Shown here: positions 22,931 to 32,360 of the stretch, one piece after another
How positions within the stretch are numbered: the first letter of the stretch is position 1
Layout: each line of letters begins with the position of its first letter
NCBI GenBank assembly: GCA_014155875.1
Contig: JACEFZ010021758.1
Coordinates: forward strand, 50,916 to 114,915
Reading direction: 5' to 3'
Origin: Cepaea nemoralis
Taxonomy: Eukaryota; Mollusca; Gastropoda; Stylommatophora; Helicidae
DNA: 64,000 bases
The notes under the pieces: generated by a model
Told to the model about the DNA's origin: nothing
Seen by the model: the letters and a program-made list of their open reading frames with translations, nothing else
Databases searched by the model: none
Translations under genes and position numbers: made by a program

Positions 22931-23574
22931 ACGCCTCTTCGCACCCTAAAGAGACAGTTCTAGAATAGACGAAACTTCCCTAATAAAATAATAGAGTGGA
23001 TGCAAACAAAAAAGCATGCATGAATTATGAAGAAATTAAGAAAACACCGAATCAATGTCCGACTGAGCACAAGCTTGCACGTTAAGATATGCAATAACCG
23101 CGTATATATAAACATGTATTTGCATAAATTAGTAGTTTATTTCAACTATATTTAGGGAAATAAATGTATTTTGGGCCAGTGAACGCAATTACCCAATTAG
23201 TTATTAATCAGGGTCAACTTGAAATATTGAGCGGTAGAAGCCGGAGGAAGCCCATAAACCGTTGGATTTGTTCACACGAGGTAAATAATTAATGCCATTT
23301 GTTACACAGTTTTTATGTTAGAGACAAAATAATCCTGCTTATGTTTTTTTATTTGCAAAGCAATTTCATCTCGATTCTCCACATCGCATAAACATATAGA
23401 TAGATTCTCTTAAGTTTGAGCATGGAGTGTATGTGTGTCTTGTATTTTTGTTCTGATGTTAATTGCCTGATTTCGTTCACTTCTATATGCTCATTAAATG
23501 TCACATGTTCAGCAGTTTTCTCCCAGCTAGATGTATTGTATCACAACAAGACATTCATTCCCTCGTTAACTATT
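22931..23574. other. no feature recognised
   Basis: AT-rich sequence with no supported element or gene. Confidence 0.5.
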
Positions 23575-23577
23575 CAC

Positions 23578-23815
23578 AATGATTGTTGCCTTACCTGGTG
23601 GACTGTTGCCTTACCTGGCGGACTGTGCCTTATCTAACAAACTGTTGCCTTACCTGGCGGACTGTTGCCTCACATGGCGGTCTGTTGCCTTATATTGCGG
23701 ACTTTTGTCTTACATTTTGGACTGTTGCCTTACCTCGCGAACTGCAGCCTTACCTCTCGGGCTGTTGCCTTACCTAGCGATAGGTTGCCTTACCTAGCGG
23801 ACTGTGGCCGTTTCA
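23578..23815. repeat. minisatellite, 21-bp unit, about 11 copies
   Basis: Units of 'gttgccttacctggcggact' plus one base repeat head to tail. As 21 is a multiple of three, each frame stays open and gives a seven-residue peptide repeat (CCLTWRT type). This is a property of the repeat, not evidence of a gene. Confidence 0.95.
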
Positions 23816-23839
23816 CAACAAATAATGCCATTTCAAAAC

Positions 23840-24060
23840 GATTGTTGGAGGTCAGCATGGCGGAATTGATAAAGCTCTCGCTCTCAAACTTCCAGTGTGC
23901 TGATGCCGAGTTAGCTAGTTCAACCCCTACACCGGTAAGTTGACTTCTCGTCTTTGACTTGCGGGCGTAAATTACAAATACCTCTGAAGTCGGAGTAGTT
24001 TCGCATGATGATGATGGACACTGATAAAATGGAACGCTAATCCAAAAGTAAAAATCAGTC
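23840..24060 (+). mobile_element. SINE-D, near full-length
   Basis: A tRNA-like head is present: A-box region 'cagcatggcggaattgataa', then B-box-like 'agctagttcaacccctac'. It is followed by 'aagttgacttctcgtctttg', 'gcgggcgtaaattacaaata', 'cctctgaagtcggagtagtt' and 'gatggacactgataaaatgg'. The 3' end runs into an AT microsatellite. Other copies are at 9734, 35594, 36041 and 47262. Confidence 0.75.
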
Positions 24061-24062
24061 CA

Positions 24063-24063
<1 letters not shown>

Positions 24064-24147
<84 letters not shown>
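24064..24147. repeat. (AT)n microsatellite
   Basis: About 42 AT units directly follow the SINE-D 3' end, so the SINE tail may have seeded the array. Confidence 0.95.
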
Positions 24148-24148
<1 letters not shown>

Positions 24149-24159
24149 CTAATGTCGTT

Positions 24160-24316
24160 ACGCCAATGTTGCTATTTCACATCCACTGTTGCTGTTTCAC
24201 AACTGCTGTTGCTGTTAGATTTCCACTAATATCGTTACATCCACTGTTGTTTTTTCACATCCACTGTGTCATGCCACGTCCACTAATGTTGTTTCACATC
24301 CACTGTTGCCGTTTTC
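24160..24316. repeat. minisatellite ('cacatccactgttgc'), left part
   Basis: Imperfect units built on 'tttcacatccactgttgctg' or 'cacatccactaatgttgt' repeat here and again at 24700-24880. The two parts are split by the insertion at 24317-24699. Confidence 0.85.
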
Positions 24317-24699
24317 GGGGGGGGGGGGGGTTAATTAATCCCTGTTAGCCATCGACCCGTTTTAAACCACACATCCGGTCCTTTCCGCCTACATCAAACG
24401 GTTAGCGCTTAAGACGCTTTCAACCAAGACAGGATTCAGATAGTACCCTCTTTATTTTCATGTAGTGTTTCTCGAAAAGTTTTATGTCTGTTTGTGTTGG
24501 TTTTTTCTGTGCTGGCGAAGGCTTTGGCAGCAATGTCCATTTTGTTTCTTGCAGTCGTGGTTTAGTAAAGCTCACAATCTACTTATCGTGTTTGTTTGTT
24601 TGTTGTTTGTATTTTTTTTTTTTTTTTTTTTGGGGGGGGGGGGGGGGGGGCGGGGGGTTCATTATTTGCCTTTTTATTCTTTAAAGCAGTTCCTTTTAT
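24317..24699. other. insertion splitting the minisatellite, with G-runs and T20-G19
   Basis: The block starts with G14 (24317-24330) and contains T20 (24612-24631) passing into G19 plus G6. The segment at about 24470-24580 ('gtctgtttgtgttggttttt', 'gctggcgaaggctttggcag') resembles repeat F at 28575 and 29275. No terminal repeats or target duplication were found. Confidence 0.6.
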
Positions 24700-24880
24700 T
24701 CTTAACACATCCACTGGTGCATACCATGTCCACCGATTTTTCTCACATTCACTGTTGCCGCTTCACATCCACTGTTGCCATACCACGTCCACTAATGTTG
24801 TTTCACATCCACTGTTGCCATTCCATGCACACTAATGTTGTTTCACATCAAGTAATTAATCAGTTGTATCAAATCCACCC
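24700..24880. repeat. minisatellite ('cacatccactgttgc'), right part
   Basis: This continues the array of 24160-24316 in the same orientation after the inserted block. Confidence 0.85.
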
Positions 24881-25098
24881 CTGCCGTTTCACACGCTGCA
24901 ATCTTACTCCTACCCATCTCTGTGATCGCATCAGAACCAAGTATAGTTAACTTTGAGAAATAAAAACAGCATATAATGTACTTTATTCTTGATGGACAAA
25001 TTTAACATTTATGTCATAATTTATATATCTTATGTTTATTTCGAAGTTAGTATTTTATTTCATCCAAAGACAGGCATCCGGTATCATTTTAAAATGTC

Positions 25099-26426
25099 CA
25101 TCCATCATGTGCCATGCCGGTAAGCGTGGGCGGTCATGTTCTGCCATCTCACTCGATCACCAGAGTCGTGGATCAGCTCAGTGTTTCTGTCTCGACCATG
25201 CCACAAGGCCAAGCCATCCAGGTAATTGCTTCTAGGTCTTCCCCTTGGTCTGTTCCCCTCGATCTTACCAGTTGTCACCAAATTCTCCAATCCATTTCTT
25301 CTCATAACATGCCCAAAAAGTTTTGACTGTCTACGTCTAATTTCTCTAATCAATTTACGATCTTCATTTGTTTCTTGAAGGACTTGTTCATTGGTCTTTC
25401 TGGCTGTCCATGGTATTCTTTGCATTTTCCTCAGAAACCACATCTCTACAGCCATCAGATGTTTTTCAGCCTGACTGCTCATTGTCCACGCTTCACATCC
25501 ATATAAAAGTATAGGTTCAATGTAGCATCTCAACACTCTTTTTCTCGTTTCAACTGACATCTTTTTATTGGTCAATATGTTTTTCATCTTGCTAAAGGCT
25601 ACTTTTGCCATGGCGATTCTTGTTCTAATCTCTTCAAGGCATCTCCCATCAGATGTTATTACTGTTCCGAGATAATTGTACCTGCTCACTTGTTAAAGAA
25701 TATTCCCATTTACTTGTATATTACATTGTGGTATTTCGTCCTTCCTAGTGACGACCATAATCTGTGTCTTTTTACAATTTAATTCTAACCCTAGTTGTTC
25801 AATGTGTGTAACAATCGCATCTACTAAATTTTGCAGGTCCTGTTCATTGTCTGCAATCAAGACTGTATCATCTGCATATCTAATGTTATTGATGCATCGT
25901 CCCCCAATGTTGATTCCTTCCATATCTTCAATATTTCTGAAAATACTTTCACTGTACAGGGAAAACAGATCTGGAGACATTACACATCCCTGTCTCACAC
26001 CCCTTTTAATAGGCTGATATTGGCTTACTTCATTATCAACTCTTATGGCAGCTTGTTGTTTCCAATATATGTTTTTTACAAGTATAAGATCTTTTCCATC
26101 AATTTGTAGATCTTCAAGCATCCTTATCATGTTGACATGTCTCACTTTATCAAAAGCCTTTGTGTAGTCAATAAAGCAAAGGTGTAGATCTTTGTTTACT
26201 TCTATATAACGTACGATTATGTTTCTCAGTATATACACAGCATTTACTGTACCCTTGCCTTCCACAAACCCACATTGTTCTTCTCCTATTTCAGGTTGTA
26301 TTTTCCTCCTAACTCTTTGCATGATAATTCTTAGCAAAATCTTCGTGATGTGACTCATTATACTAATTGTTCGATGTTGATCACATTCCAAGGCTCCTGA
26401 TTTCTTTGGGATTGCAATAAATGCAG
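25099..26426 (-). mobile_element. RTE-1, 5'-truncated LINE (best copy)
   Basis: This is a non-LTR retrotransposon read on the minus strand. The 3' terminus is at 25099 with a short (TGGA) tail, and the 5' truncation is near 26426. A 7-base direct repeat 'aaatgtc' (25092-25098 and 26427-26433) may be the target-site duplication. RTE-1 is the parent of at least eight other fragments in this window. Confidence 0.8.
25105..26426 (-). pseudogene. RTE-1 reverse transcriptase and C-terminal region, one stop codon
   Basis: The reverse transcriptase would copy the element's RNA at a nicked target site. Reading on the minus strand from about 26426, the protein starts inside the RT domain (AIPKKSGALECDQHRTISIM). 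It then has FVEGKGTVNAVYILRN, FIDYTKAFDKVRH, KRGVRQGCVMSPDLFSLY and the catalytic box YADD at 25868-25879. A single in-frame TAA (25693-25695) precedes SRYNYLGTVITSDGRC. The C-terminus has YGCEAWTMSSQAEKHL, FLRKMQRIPWTARKTNE, RRRQSKLFGHVMRRNGLENL and TGKIEGNRPRGRPRS. The frame is otherwise open over about 440 codons, so the copy is young. The endonuclease is absent. Confidence 0.9.
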
Positions 26427-26769
26427 AAATGTCACTCCAACATAAATATATGACTGGCCCTAACAATTTTTCTGGAAAATTAATGAGGTATTTTCCCCTT
26501 CCCTTCTACATCACAAGTGATTTATGTTACAAAACAATATTCTTACATGTATTATTTCTAATCTTTCGAATATTCCCACGACAAAGGTCAATTACAGCCT
26601 GCGCGTTAAATCCTCCACTTTCCCAAATAACATCAGCATGTGCAAGGCTATACAGAGAACGTCCAATAGTTTCTTATTTTAGAATAAATTACAGTGACAC
26701 TGCTGTAAGTGATCCTGTCTACTCAGACAGTGGATAGAGTTCAATCCTCAGAAAGGCAGATTTTTTTTT

Positions 26770-27480
26770 TTTTTCATGCAGTCCGGCTCGGGTTTGGCCC
26801 AGTCAAAAATGGGTACCATTCAATTTACAGAATATTCTGGAATCAGTGATCAGTGAGTAAAAGGGTGCCATTCAATTTCTAGAATAATCTGAGATTAATG
26901 ATCAGTGGACAATGAGCAGTCAAGCTGAAAAACATCTGATGTCTGCAGAAATGTGGTTTCTGAGGAAAATGCAAAGAATACCATGGACAGACAGAAAAAC
27001 CAATGATGAAGTACTACGGGAGACAAATAACAATCGTAAATTGATTAGAGAAATTAGACGTAGACAGTCAAATTTTTTTGGACACGTTATGAGAAGAAAT
27101 GGATTGGAGAACTTAGTGACAACTGGCAAGATCGAAGGGAACAGAGCAAGAGGACGACCGAGAGGAAAATACCTGGATGGCCTGGCCACATGGCATGGAC
27201 GAGACAGGAACACTGAGCTGATCCACGACTCTGGTGATGGAGTGAAATGGCGAGTCATCTCCGCCCACGCTTTCCGGCATGGCACTTGATTGATTGATTG
27301 AATGATCAGTGAGTAAATGGGTACCATTCAATTTCTAGAATATTATGGGATTAAAGATCAGTGAGTAAATGGGTACCATTCAATTTCTGGAATATTCTGG
27401 GTTGCGTAATCAGTGAGTAAATGGATACCATTCAATTTCTAGAATATTCTGGGATTAGTTATCAGTAAGTGTTGAGGATA
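26770..27480. repeat. minisatellite, 52-bp unit, interrupted by RTE-1
   Basis: Units with 'cagtgagtaaatgggtacca' and 'ttcaatttctagaatattct' repeat with a 52-base period (27309, 27361, 27413). They also lie left of the RTE-1 insertion (26805-26907). About six copies in all are visible. Confidence 0.9.
26908..27300 (+). mobile_element. RTE-1 393-bp insertion with 11-bp target-site duplication
   Basis: This is a 5'-truncated RTE-1 copy that encodes only the C-terminal part (MSSQAEKHLM to AHAFRHGT, stop) and has a (TTGA)n tail. 'aatgatcagtg' occurs at 26897-26907 and again at 27301-27311, an exact 11-base target-site duplication inside the 52-bp minisatellite. The 125-codon frame is open, so the insertion is recent, but it lacks the RT domain and cannot be active. 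Confidence 0.9.
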
Positions 27481-27699
27481 ATCATAGTCGCACTCCGGAC
27501 AGGTCCATGGGTTCTCCGATCTCCTCATTAACATCCCCTCCAGGGTATAGCGACTGGTCGCACCAGTTCTGGTTGATGAAGTAAATGTCTTGTGCAAGAG
27601 TTTTCGAGTAATTGTCCAGGAATGACCAGCGACGGGGAAGAAATCTGGCTACTCAAACTCCTATCTCGTGCCTGGAATATGTGAAGCCTTAAAACTTCA

Positions 27700-27915
27700 C
27701 ACAGAGGTGAGCGTGGCCGAAGGGTCTATCACTCCAGTGCCAAAACTTTCTGAGTGCTGATGACGGAATAGTGCATTTGTTCCATACTCAGGTAAGTTGA
27801 ACTGAAACGTGGACTTCTATTTTAGATTGCAATGGCAAACTAATCTACTTAAAATTACCTAGATAATCATTCTGGGGTTGATGGCAACTCCCTGCAAAGG
27901 ACATGCAACATTTGT
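27700..27915 (+). mobile_element. tRNA-derived SINE, SINE-C/D type
   Basis: The head 'gtgagcgtggccgaagggtc' resembles an A box. The body has 'tgctgatgacggaatagtgc', 'tcaggtaagttgaactgaaa' and 'gattgcaatggcaaactaat'. The end 'ctgcaaaggacatgcaaca' is the SINE-C terminus. It combines a SINE-D-like head with a SINE-C-like 3' end. Confidence 0.55.
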
Positions 27916-28046
27916 GGACATTTCACACGCCAACTGCCATGGGATTGCCTCGTGTTCACATTAGAAGGATAGGTATCTCTTCCATTGCTGAGATCATGCA
28001 CAGGCAGAGCAAATAGACACACTTCATACCCCCTTCAGAGGGGGGG

Positions 28047-28536
28047 GGGGCTGAGTTATCTCGACGTATGGTGTCCGCCTCGAGTGCTGGAGGTCCCGGG
28101 TTGTTACGGGTTGTTATCCCATAGGGCTGGGTCTCTTTCCACAGCGCGGAAAGCGTAGCACAGAGCACGAACTCCGTAGCTCCAGCGACGACCCCAGGAG
28201 TCTCCGAAAACATTCACTCGTGAACCGAATGACGCGGCTCGAAATCGAACCCACAACCTTCGGAGCCGTGGTTAAACGGCTTGACCACTTCGCCACGGAG
28301 AAATTGAGTAGCCTAACGGCGCTGCCAGGGCAAAATTTCGAGTTAAAGATCCACTCAAAGTATTTCAGGATCCTCGCCGGTGCTACGGAGTTCGTGCACT
28401 GAGCTGAGATTCTCTGAGTCCGGCTTGAGTTAGGGGTAGAATGGAGCACTTATGGGTTACACCCGTGTGTCATGATGTTGATCCGTCGACTAAACTAAAC
28501 TAAACTAAACTAAACTAAACTAAACACTTCGTACCA
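28047..28536 (+). mobile_element. SINE-B, interrupted by SINE-A
   Basis: The head (28047-28106: 'ggggctgagttatctcgacg', 'cgcctcgagtgctggaggtc') is separated from the rest of SINE-B (28309-28536: 'gagtagcctaacggcgctgc', 'tatttcaggatcctcgccgg', 'gctacggagttcgtgcactg') by a reversed SINE-A. About 150 bases of the SINE-B middle are missing, so the SINE-A arrival involved a deletion. The tail has seven CTAAA units, which suggests a fairly young SINE-B. Confidence 0.8.
28111..28308 (-). mobile_element. SINE-A inserted in SINE-B
   Basis: On the plus strand, 'atcccatagggctgggtctc', 'gcacgaactccgtagctcca', 'ccccaggagtctccgaaaac', 'gaacccacaaccttcggagc' (B box reversed) and 'ttgaccacttcgccacggag' (A box reversed) give a complete reversed SINE-A. 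This is the best copy for reading the family consensus. Confidence 0.85.
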
Positions 28537-28574
28537 TCCCCCACCTCATCATAATCGCATTGCTTGCTTTAGCA

Positions 28575-28710
28575 GCAGTGCTTTGGCAGCACTTTACTTC
28601 CATAAGCAATATAACATAACACGAAGTAATGCAGCTGTACAGATCACAATTACTGAAAACATGACGTTGCGATGATCAGCATTCAAATACATACACAAAA
28701 CACAACTCAT
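28575..28710 (-). repeat. repeat F, reverse copy
   Basis: Its reverse complement (with 'tgtgtatgtatttgaatgct', 'gcaacgtcatgttttcagta', 'agctgcattacttcgtgtta') matches 29278-29395 ('tttatgtatgtatttgtttg', 'gcaatgtcctgtgttttccg', 'agctgcattactttgggtta'). The two copies lie in opposite orientation on either side of the hAT MITE. Confidence 0.65.
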
Positions 28711-28758
28711 CTTTTCATTCTTCTTATCCCGTTCGGTCTTAATATAGACATTGTAGAG

Positions 28759-29253
28759 CAGTGTTTCCCAACGTGGGGCCCACGCCCCACAGGGGGGCAA
28801 TTTGACTGTTAAGGGGGGCAATTCGAAAATGGAAGAAATCGGCTGAATATAAAAAAACGGGGAGACTTGAGACTGAAGTTAACTAAATTGGAACCTGACA
28901 TAAAATCTCTTTGCAGCAAGCATCAAGCGCAAGGATCTCACTAAATTTAAATAATAAATAATTACTAATAATTAAAATAATATAGAAAAATCTTTCATTA
29001 AAAATATTTTGTACTTCAATTTCAGTTCTCCATTATATGTTTTGAAAATTTACTTACTGTGTTTGCTCAATAATTACCTAGTGATTTCTTCCTAAAACCT
29101 ATCATTCAAGTTTCTTTAGTGAACATTTCAATATTTGAATATTAAAAAATAATGTATATGTTGAGGGGGGGGGCATGGGGCGGGGGAGGGGGGCAATATG
29201 AATTTTAGAAAGGCTTAAGTGGGGCATGGTACAAAAAAGGTTGGGAAACACTG
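28759..29253. mobile_element. hAT-type MITE, 495 bp, with 8-bp target-site duplication
   Basis: The left end 'cagtgtttcccaac' (28759-28772) is the exact reverse complement of the right end 'gttgggaaacactg' (29240-29253). 'ttgtagag' flanks the element exactly on both sides (28751-28758 and 29254-29261). Terminal repeats starting CAGTG and an 8-base duplication are diagnostic of the hAT superfamily. The interior is GC-rich near the ends (runs of G at 28791-28818 and 29163-29192), AT-rich in the middle, and has no transposase, so the element is non-autonomous. It would have been moved by a hAT transposase encoded elsewhere. Confidence 0.95.
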
Positions 29254-29274
29254 TTGTAGAGTCTTCTCCGTGAT

Positions 29275-29420
29275 TATATCTTGTGTTTTATGTATGTATT
29301 TGTTTGCTGATGAAGGCTTGTCTCCGCAATGTCCTGTGTTTTCCGTATTTGTGTTCTCTAAAGCTGCATTACTTTGGGTTATGTTGGTTTATTTTTTCAC
29401 AGCTTTACACCAGTTCAACT
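29275..29420 (+). repeat. repeat F, forward copy
   Basis: This is the partner of 28575-28710. A third, weaker relative lies at 24470-24580. Downstream, 'gaatccatctacgccgtggt' followed by 'ctttctctt' reads on the minus strand as RERPRRRWIQ, typical of a LINE C-terminus, so repeat F may be part of a reversed LINE 3' end. Confidence 0.6.
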
Positions 29421-30405
29421 AATTTTATTCATATTTTTACTCCCAGCCTTTCGAAATGTCTCTGTATCATAACTAGATTCCCTGCCTCTGTTGCTATCAT
29501 ATATGAATTAGCCATCACTGCTTGAATCCATCTACGCCGTGGTCTTTCTCTTATATGCTTCCCTCCCTGTATAATTATATTTTCCAGACATCCCTATCTT
29601 TTTACATGCTTAAAACGTTTCCTTTTTGCAGTTTTTTTTTTTTTTTTTCTTGTAATGAACAATTTCCTTCAAAATTCAGATATGGCTGTTTGTTTTCATT
29701 TTTGTTCAATTAATTTTTAATAATCTTCTGTACGATTTATGTTTAAAGACGCACGTGTGTTTTTCAGATGATCTTTTTTCAATACACAAGTCTCACAATT
29801 ATATGTTGGCACAGGAAATACGCACGTCCTAACTCTCACTTTTATTGTTTTGTCCATCTGTTCCCTTCCATACAGGATTTTATTACTTGAATATTTGCAG
29901 CGTTATGTTTATTCTTCATGTAATTCCTACCATGACATTTTCAACGCCTGTCAGCCATGAACCTGGGTATTCAAAACTTATCACTTTTTGTGATTTCTCT
30001 CCATTGATAAATGAATCTATTGACATATTTGTTTAATGCATTATCATTGTTTGATTGTAAATCATTGGGATATACATTCTGTCTTTCACTTTTCTTTGTT
30101 TTTCTATTTCTTCTTCTTCTGCTGCGTTCATCCGGAGTGTTGTTGTTGGGTTGTTGTATTTTTCAGATGTAATTGTGGTGTATTGTTATACACCCTTGGG
30201 CCTAGACCCTTAGCCCAACACATCCGACTTTTACGTGTGTTTTTGACCAGGTTAGCATTCCTGGGGTTTTCTATTTGATAGTCCCGAAGCCAATTCCTGA
30301 TATAGGTTTGTGATGTGACAGACCTGAGAAGAAGGCGGAGTAGTTGGCCAGTCTTTCTCTCACTTTAACAAGCGACAAGCCCAGTCGTTTATTAAAAACT
30401 TAATA
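29421..30405. other. mostly unassigned, T-rich
   Basis: A T-run (29632-29648) and a possible LINE C-terminal scrap on the minus strand (about 29400-29560) are visible. Nothing else is supported. Confidence 0.4.
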
Positions 30406-30409
30406 TTTT

Positions 30410-30648
30410 GTTGCGTATCCCTTACGGGACGTTGCAGTAAACACCAGCATTTTTCAGCTGCTGTTGAAGTACTAGGCAAGTGTTACGTTCAGTAGTTTGC
30501 CAAAGCTTTCTGAACGACCGGCTCCCATACCAGCACGTTATAACACAACGCGACACTGGTCTGCCGCACAAATCGGTCGCAGCTGAGCTTTGAACGCCTG
30601 GTACCCGGCTCACGAACTGCATTCGCAAGCCTTTGGCCACGGAGTCGT
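30410..30648 (-). mobile_element. SINE-C copy (reverse), near complete
   Basis: 'gcgtatcccttacgggacgt', 'cagcatttttcagctgctgt', 'aagctttctgaacgaccggc', 'cgcagctgagctttgaacgc' and 'cctttggccacggagtcg' follow the reversed SINE-C order, ending in the tRNA-like A-box end. Confidence 0.85.
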
Positions 30649-30726
30649 TTATTGCGCTGACTTTATTACTTGCGCAATACCTATTTGTTTTGTTGATATC
30701 AACAGTATACCGTTACTCATCGAAGG

Positions 30727-31100
30727 GGGTTGAGTGGTCTCGAGGTATGGTGTCCGCTTCGAGTGCTGGAGGTCCCGGGTTCAAGCCCAGGTGGGGCACG
30801 GGATATTTTCACGTGGACTTCTAGTAGCAAAATTTTCCCTGGTCTCTTGGTAGTGAGATAGGATGCCCGTGTGCATTATTGCACACGTAAAAACTACCTT
30901 GGCAGTTAGAAATCGAAAAAGAGTAGCCTAGCGGCGCTGCCCGGGAAAAATTTGGAGTTAAATTTCGGGTCTTCGCGGTAGCTACTGAGTTCGTGCTTGG
31001 TGCGACATTTTCGATAGGCCGCTCTGTGGAAAGATTCCGAGTCATATGGGATAAACCAGGTGCAATTAAGTATATGCTATTCCCTTGAAATCACTTTTAA
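30727..31100 (+). mobile_element. chimeric SINE: SINE-B 5' part joined to SINE-A 3' part
   Basis: 30727-30960 is SINE-B ('ggttgagtggtctcgaggta', 'cccgggttcaagcccaggtg', 'tagcctagcggcgctgcccg'). From about 30985 the sequence continues as SINE-A ('ctctgtggaaagattccgag', 'catatgggataaaccaggtg', then 'cacttttaaac'). The switch lies at the block 'gctactgagttcgtgc', which corresponds to 'gctacggagttcgtgc' present in both parent families. Confidence 0.8.
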
Positions 31101-31195
31101 ACTTGTACTATACCATTTAATTCCAAAAGCCGCGATTGTTTTCCTTAGTAGTTGCAAAACAGGTCAGTACTCACATTCGTTTTGTTCGACAAAAC

Positions 31196-31503
31196 AGATT
31201 CATAGTATATAGTTCCACAAGAAAGATTCATGATGTATAGTTCTACACGAAGACGCATGCTGTATAGTTCCACAAGAAAGATGCATGTTGTATAGTTCCA
31301 CATGATGATGTATGTTGTATATTACCACAATAAGACACGTGTTGTATAGTTCCACAAGCAAGATGCATATTGTATAGTTCCACAAGAAAGATGCATGTTG
31401 TATAGTTCCACAAGCAAGATGCATGTTGTAAAGTTCCACAAGAAAGATGTATGTTGTATAGTTCCACATGAAAGATGCACGGTGTATAGTTACACAAGAA
31501 AGA
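31196..31503. repeat. minisatellite, 27-28-bp unit, about 11 copies
   Basis: Units of 'tgttgtatagttccacaaga' plus 'aagatgca' repeat with small length changes. Confidence 0.95.
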
Positions 31504-31524
31504 TGCAAGTCTTTAAGAATCGTA

Positions 31525-32360
31525 CTTTAATCTCTGTGTAAGTGTTGCGTCACATGCTCTATACTGTTTAATTTCTGTGTTTATGTTGTATCACGTGCTC
31601 TATACTGTTTAATTTATGTTTTGATGTTGTATCACATGCTCTATACTGTTTAATTTATGTTTTGATGTTGTATCACATTCTCTATACTGTTTAATCTATG
31701 TGTTGATGTTGTATCACATGCTCTATACGGTTTAATCTATGTGTTGATGTTGTATCACATGCTCTATACTGTTTAATTTATGTTTTGATGTTGTATCACA
31801 TGCTCTATACTGTTTAATTTATGTTTTGATGTTGTATCACATGCTCTATACTGTTTAATTTATGTTTTGATGTTGTATCACATGCTCTATACTGTTTAAT
31901 TTCTGTTTTGATGTTGTATCACATGCTCTATACTGTTTAATTTATGTTTTGATGTTGTATCACATGCTCTATACTGTTTAATTTATGTATTGATGTTGTA
32001 TCATATGCTCTATACTGTTTAATCTATGTATTGATGTTGTATCACATGCTCTATACTGTTTAATCTCTGTGTTGATGTTGTATCACATGCTCTATACTGT
32101 TTAATTTATGTTTTGATGTTGTATCACATGCTCTATACTGTTTAATTTCTGTTTTGATGTTGTATCACATTCTCTATACTGTTTAATCTATGTGTTGATG
32201 TTGTATCACATGCTCTATACTGTTTAATCTATGTGTTGATGTTGTATCACATGCTCTATACTGTTTAATCTATGTGTTGATGTTGTATCACATGCTCTAT
32301 ACTGTTTAATCTATGTGTTGATGTTGTATCACATGCTCTATACTGTCTAATCTCTATGTC
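31525..32360. repeat. minisatellite, 41-bp unit, about 20 copies
   Basis: The unit has two halves: 'tgtatcacatgctctatact' and 'gtttaatttatgttttgatg' plus one base. Sequence variants (atctatgtgttg, atttatgttttg, atttctgttttg) alternate in blocks, suggesting repeated unequal exchange. No unique spacers are present, so it is not a CRISPR. Confidence 0.95.

Noticed and set aside
24317..24699. transposon insertion in the minisatellite
   Set aside because: It interrupts the array, but no terminal repeats, tail or target-site duplication were found, so it is only described as an unassigned insertion.
31525..32360. CRISPR-like regular repeats
   Set aside because: The 41-bp units follow each other without unique spacers, and the genome is eukaryotic. 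It is a minisatellite. The same holds for the 53-bp and 64-bp arrays.
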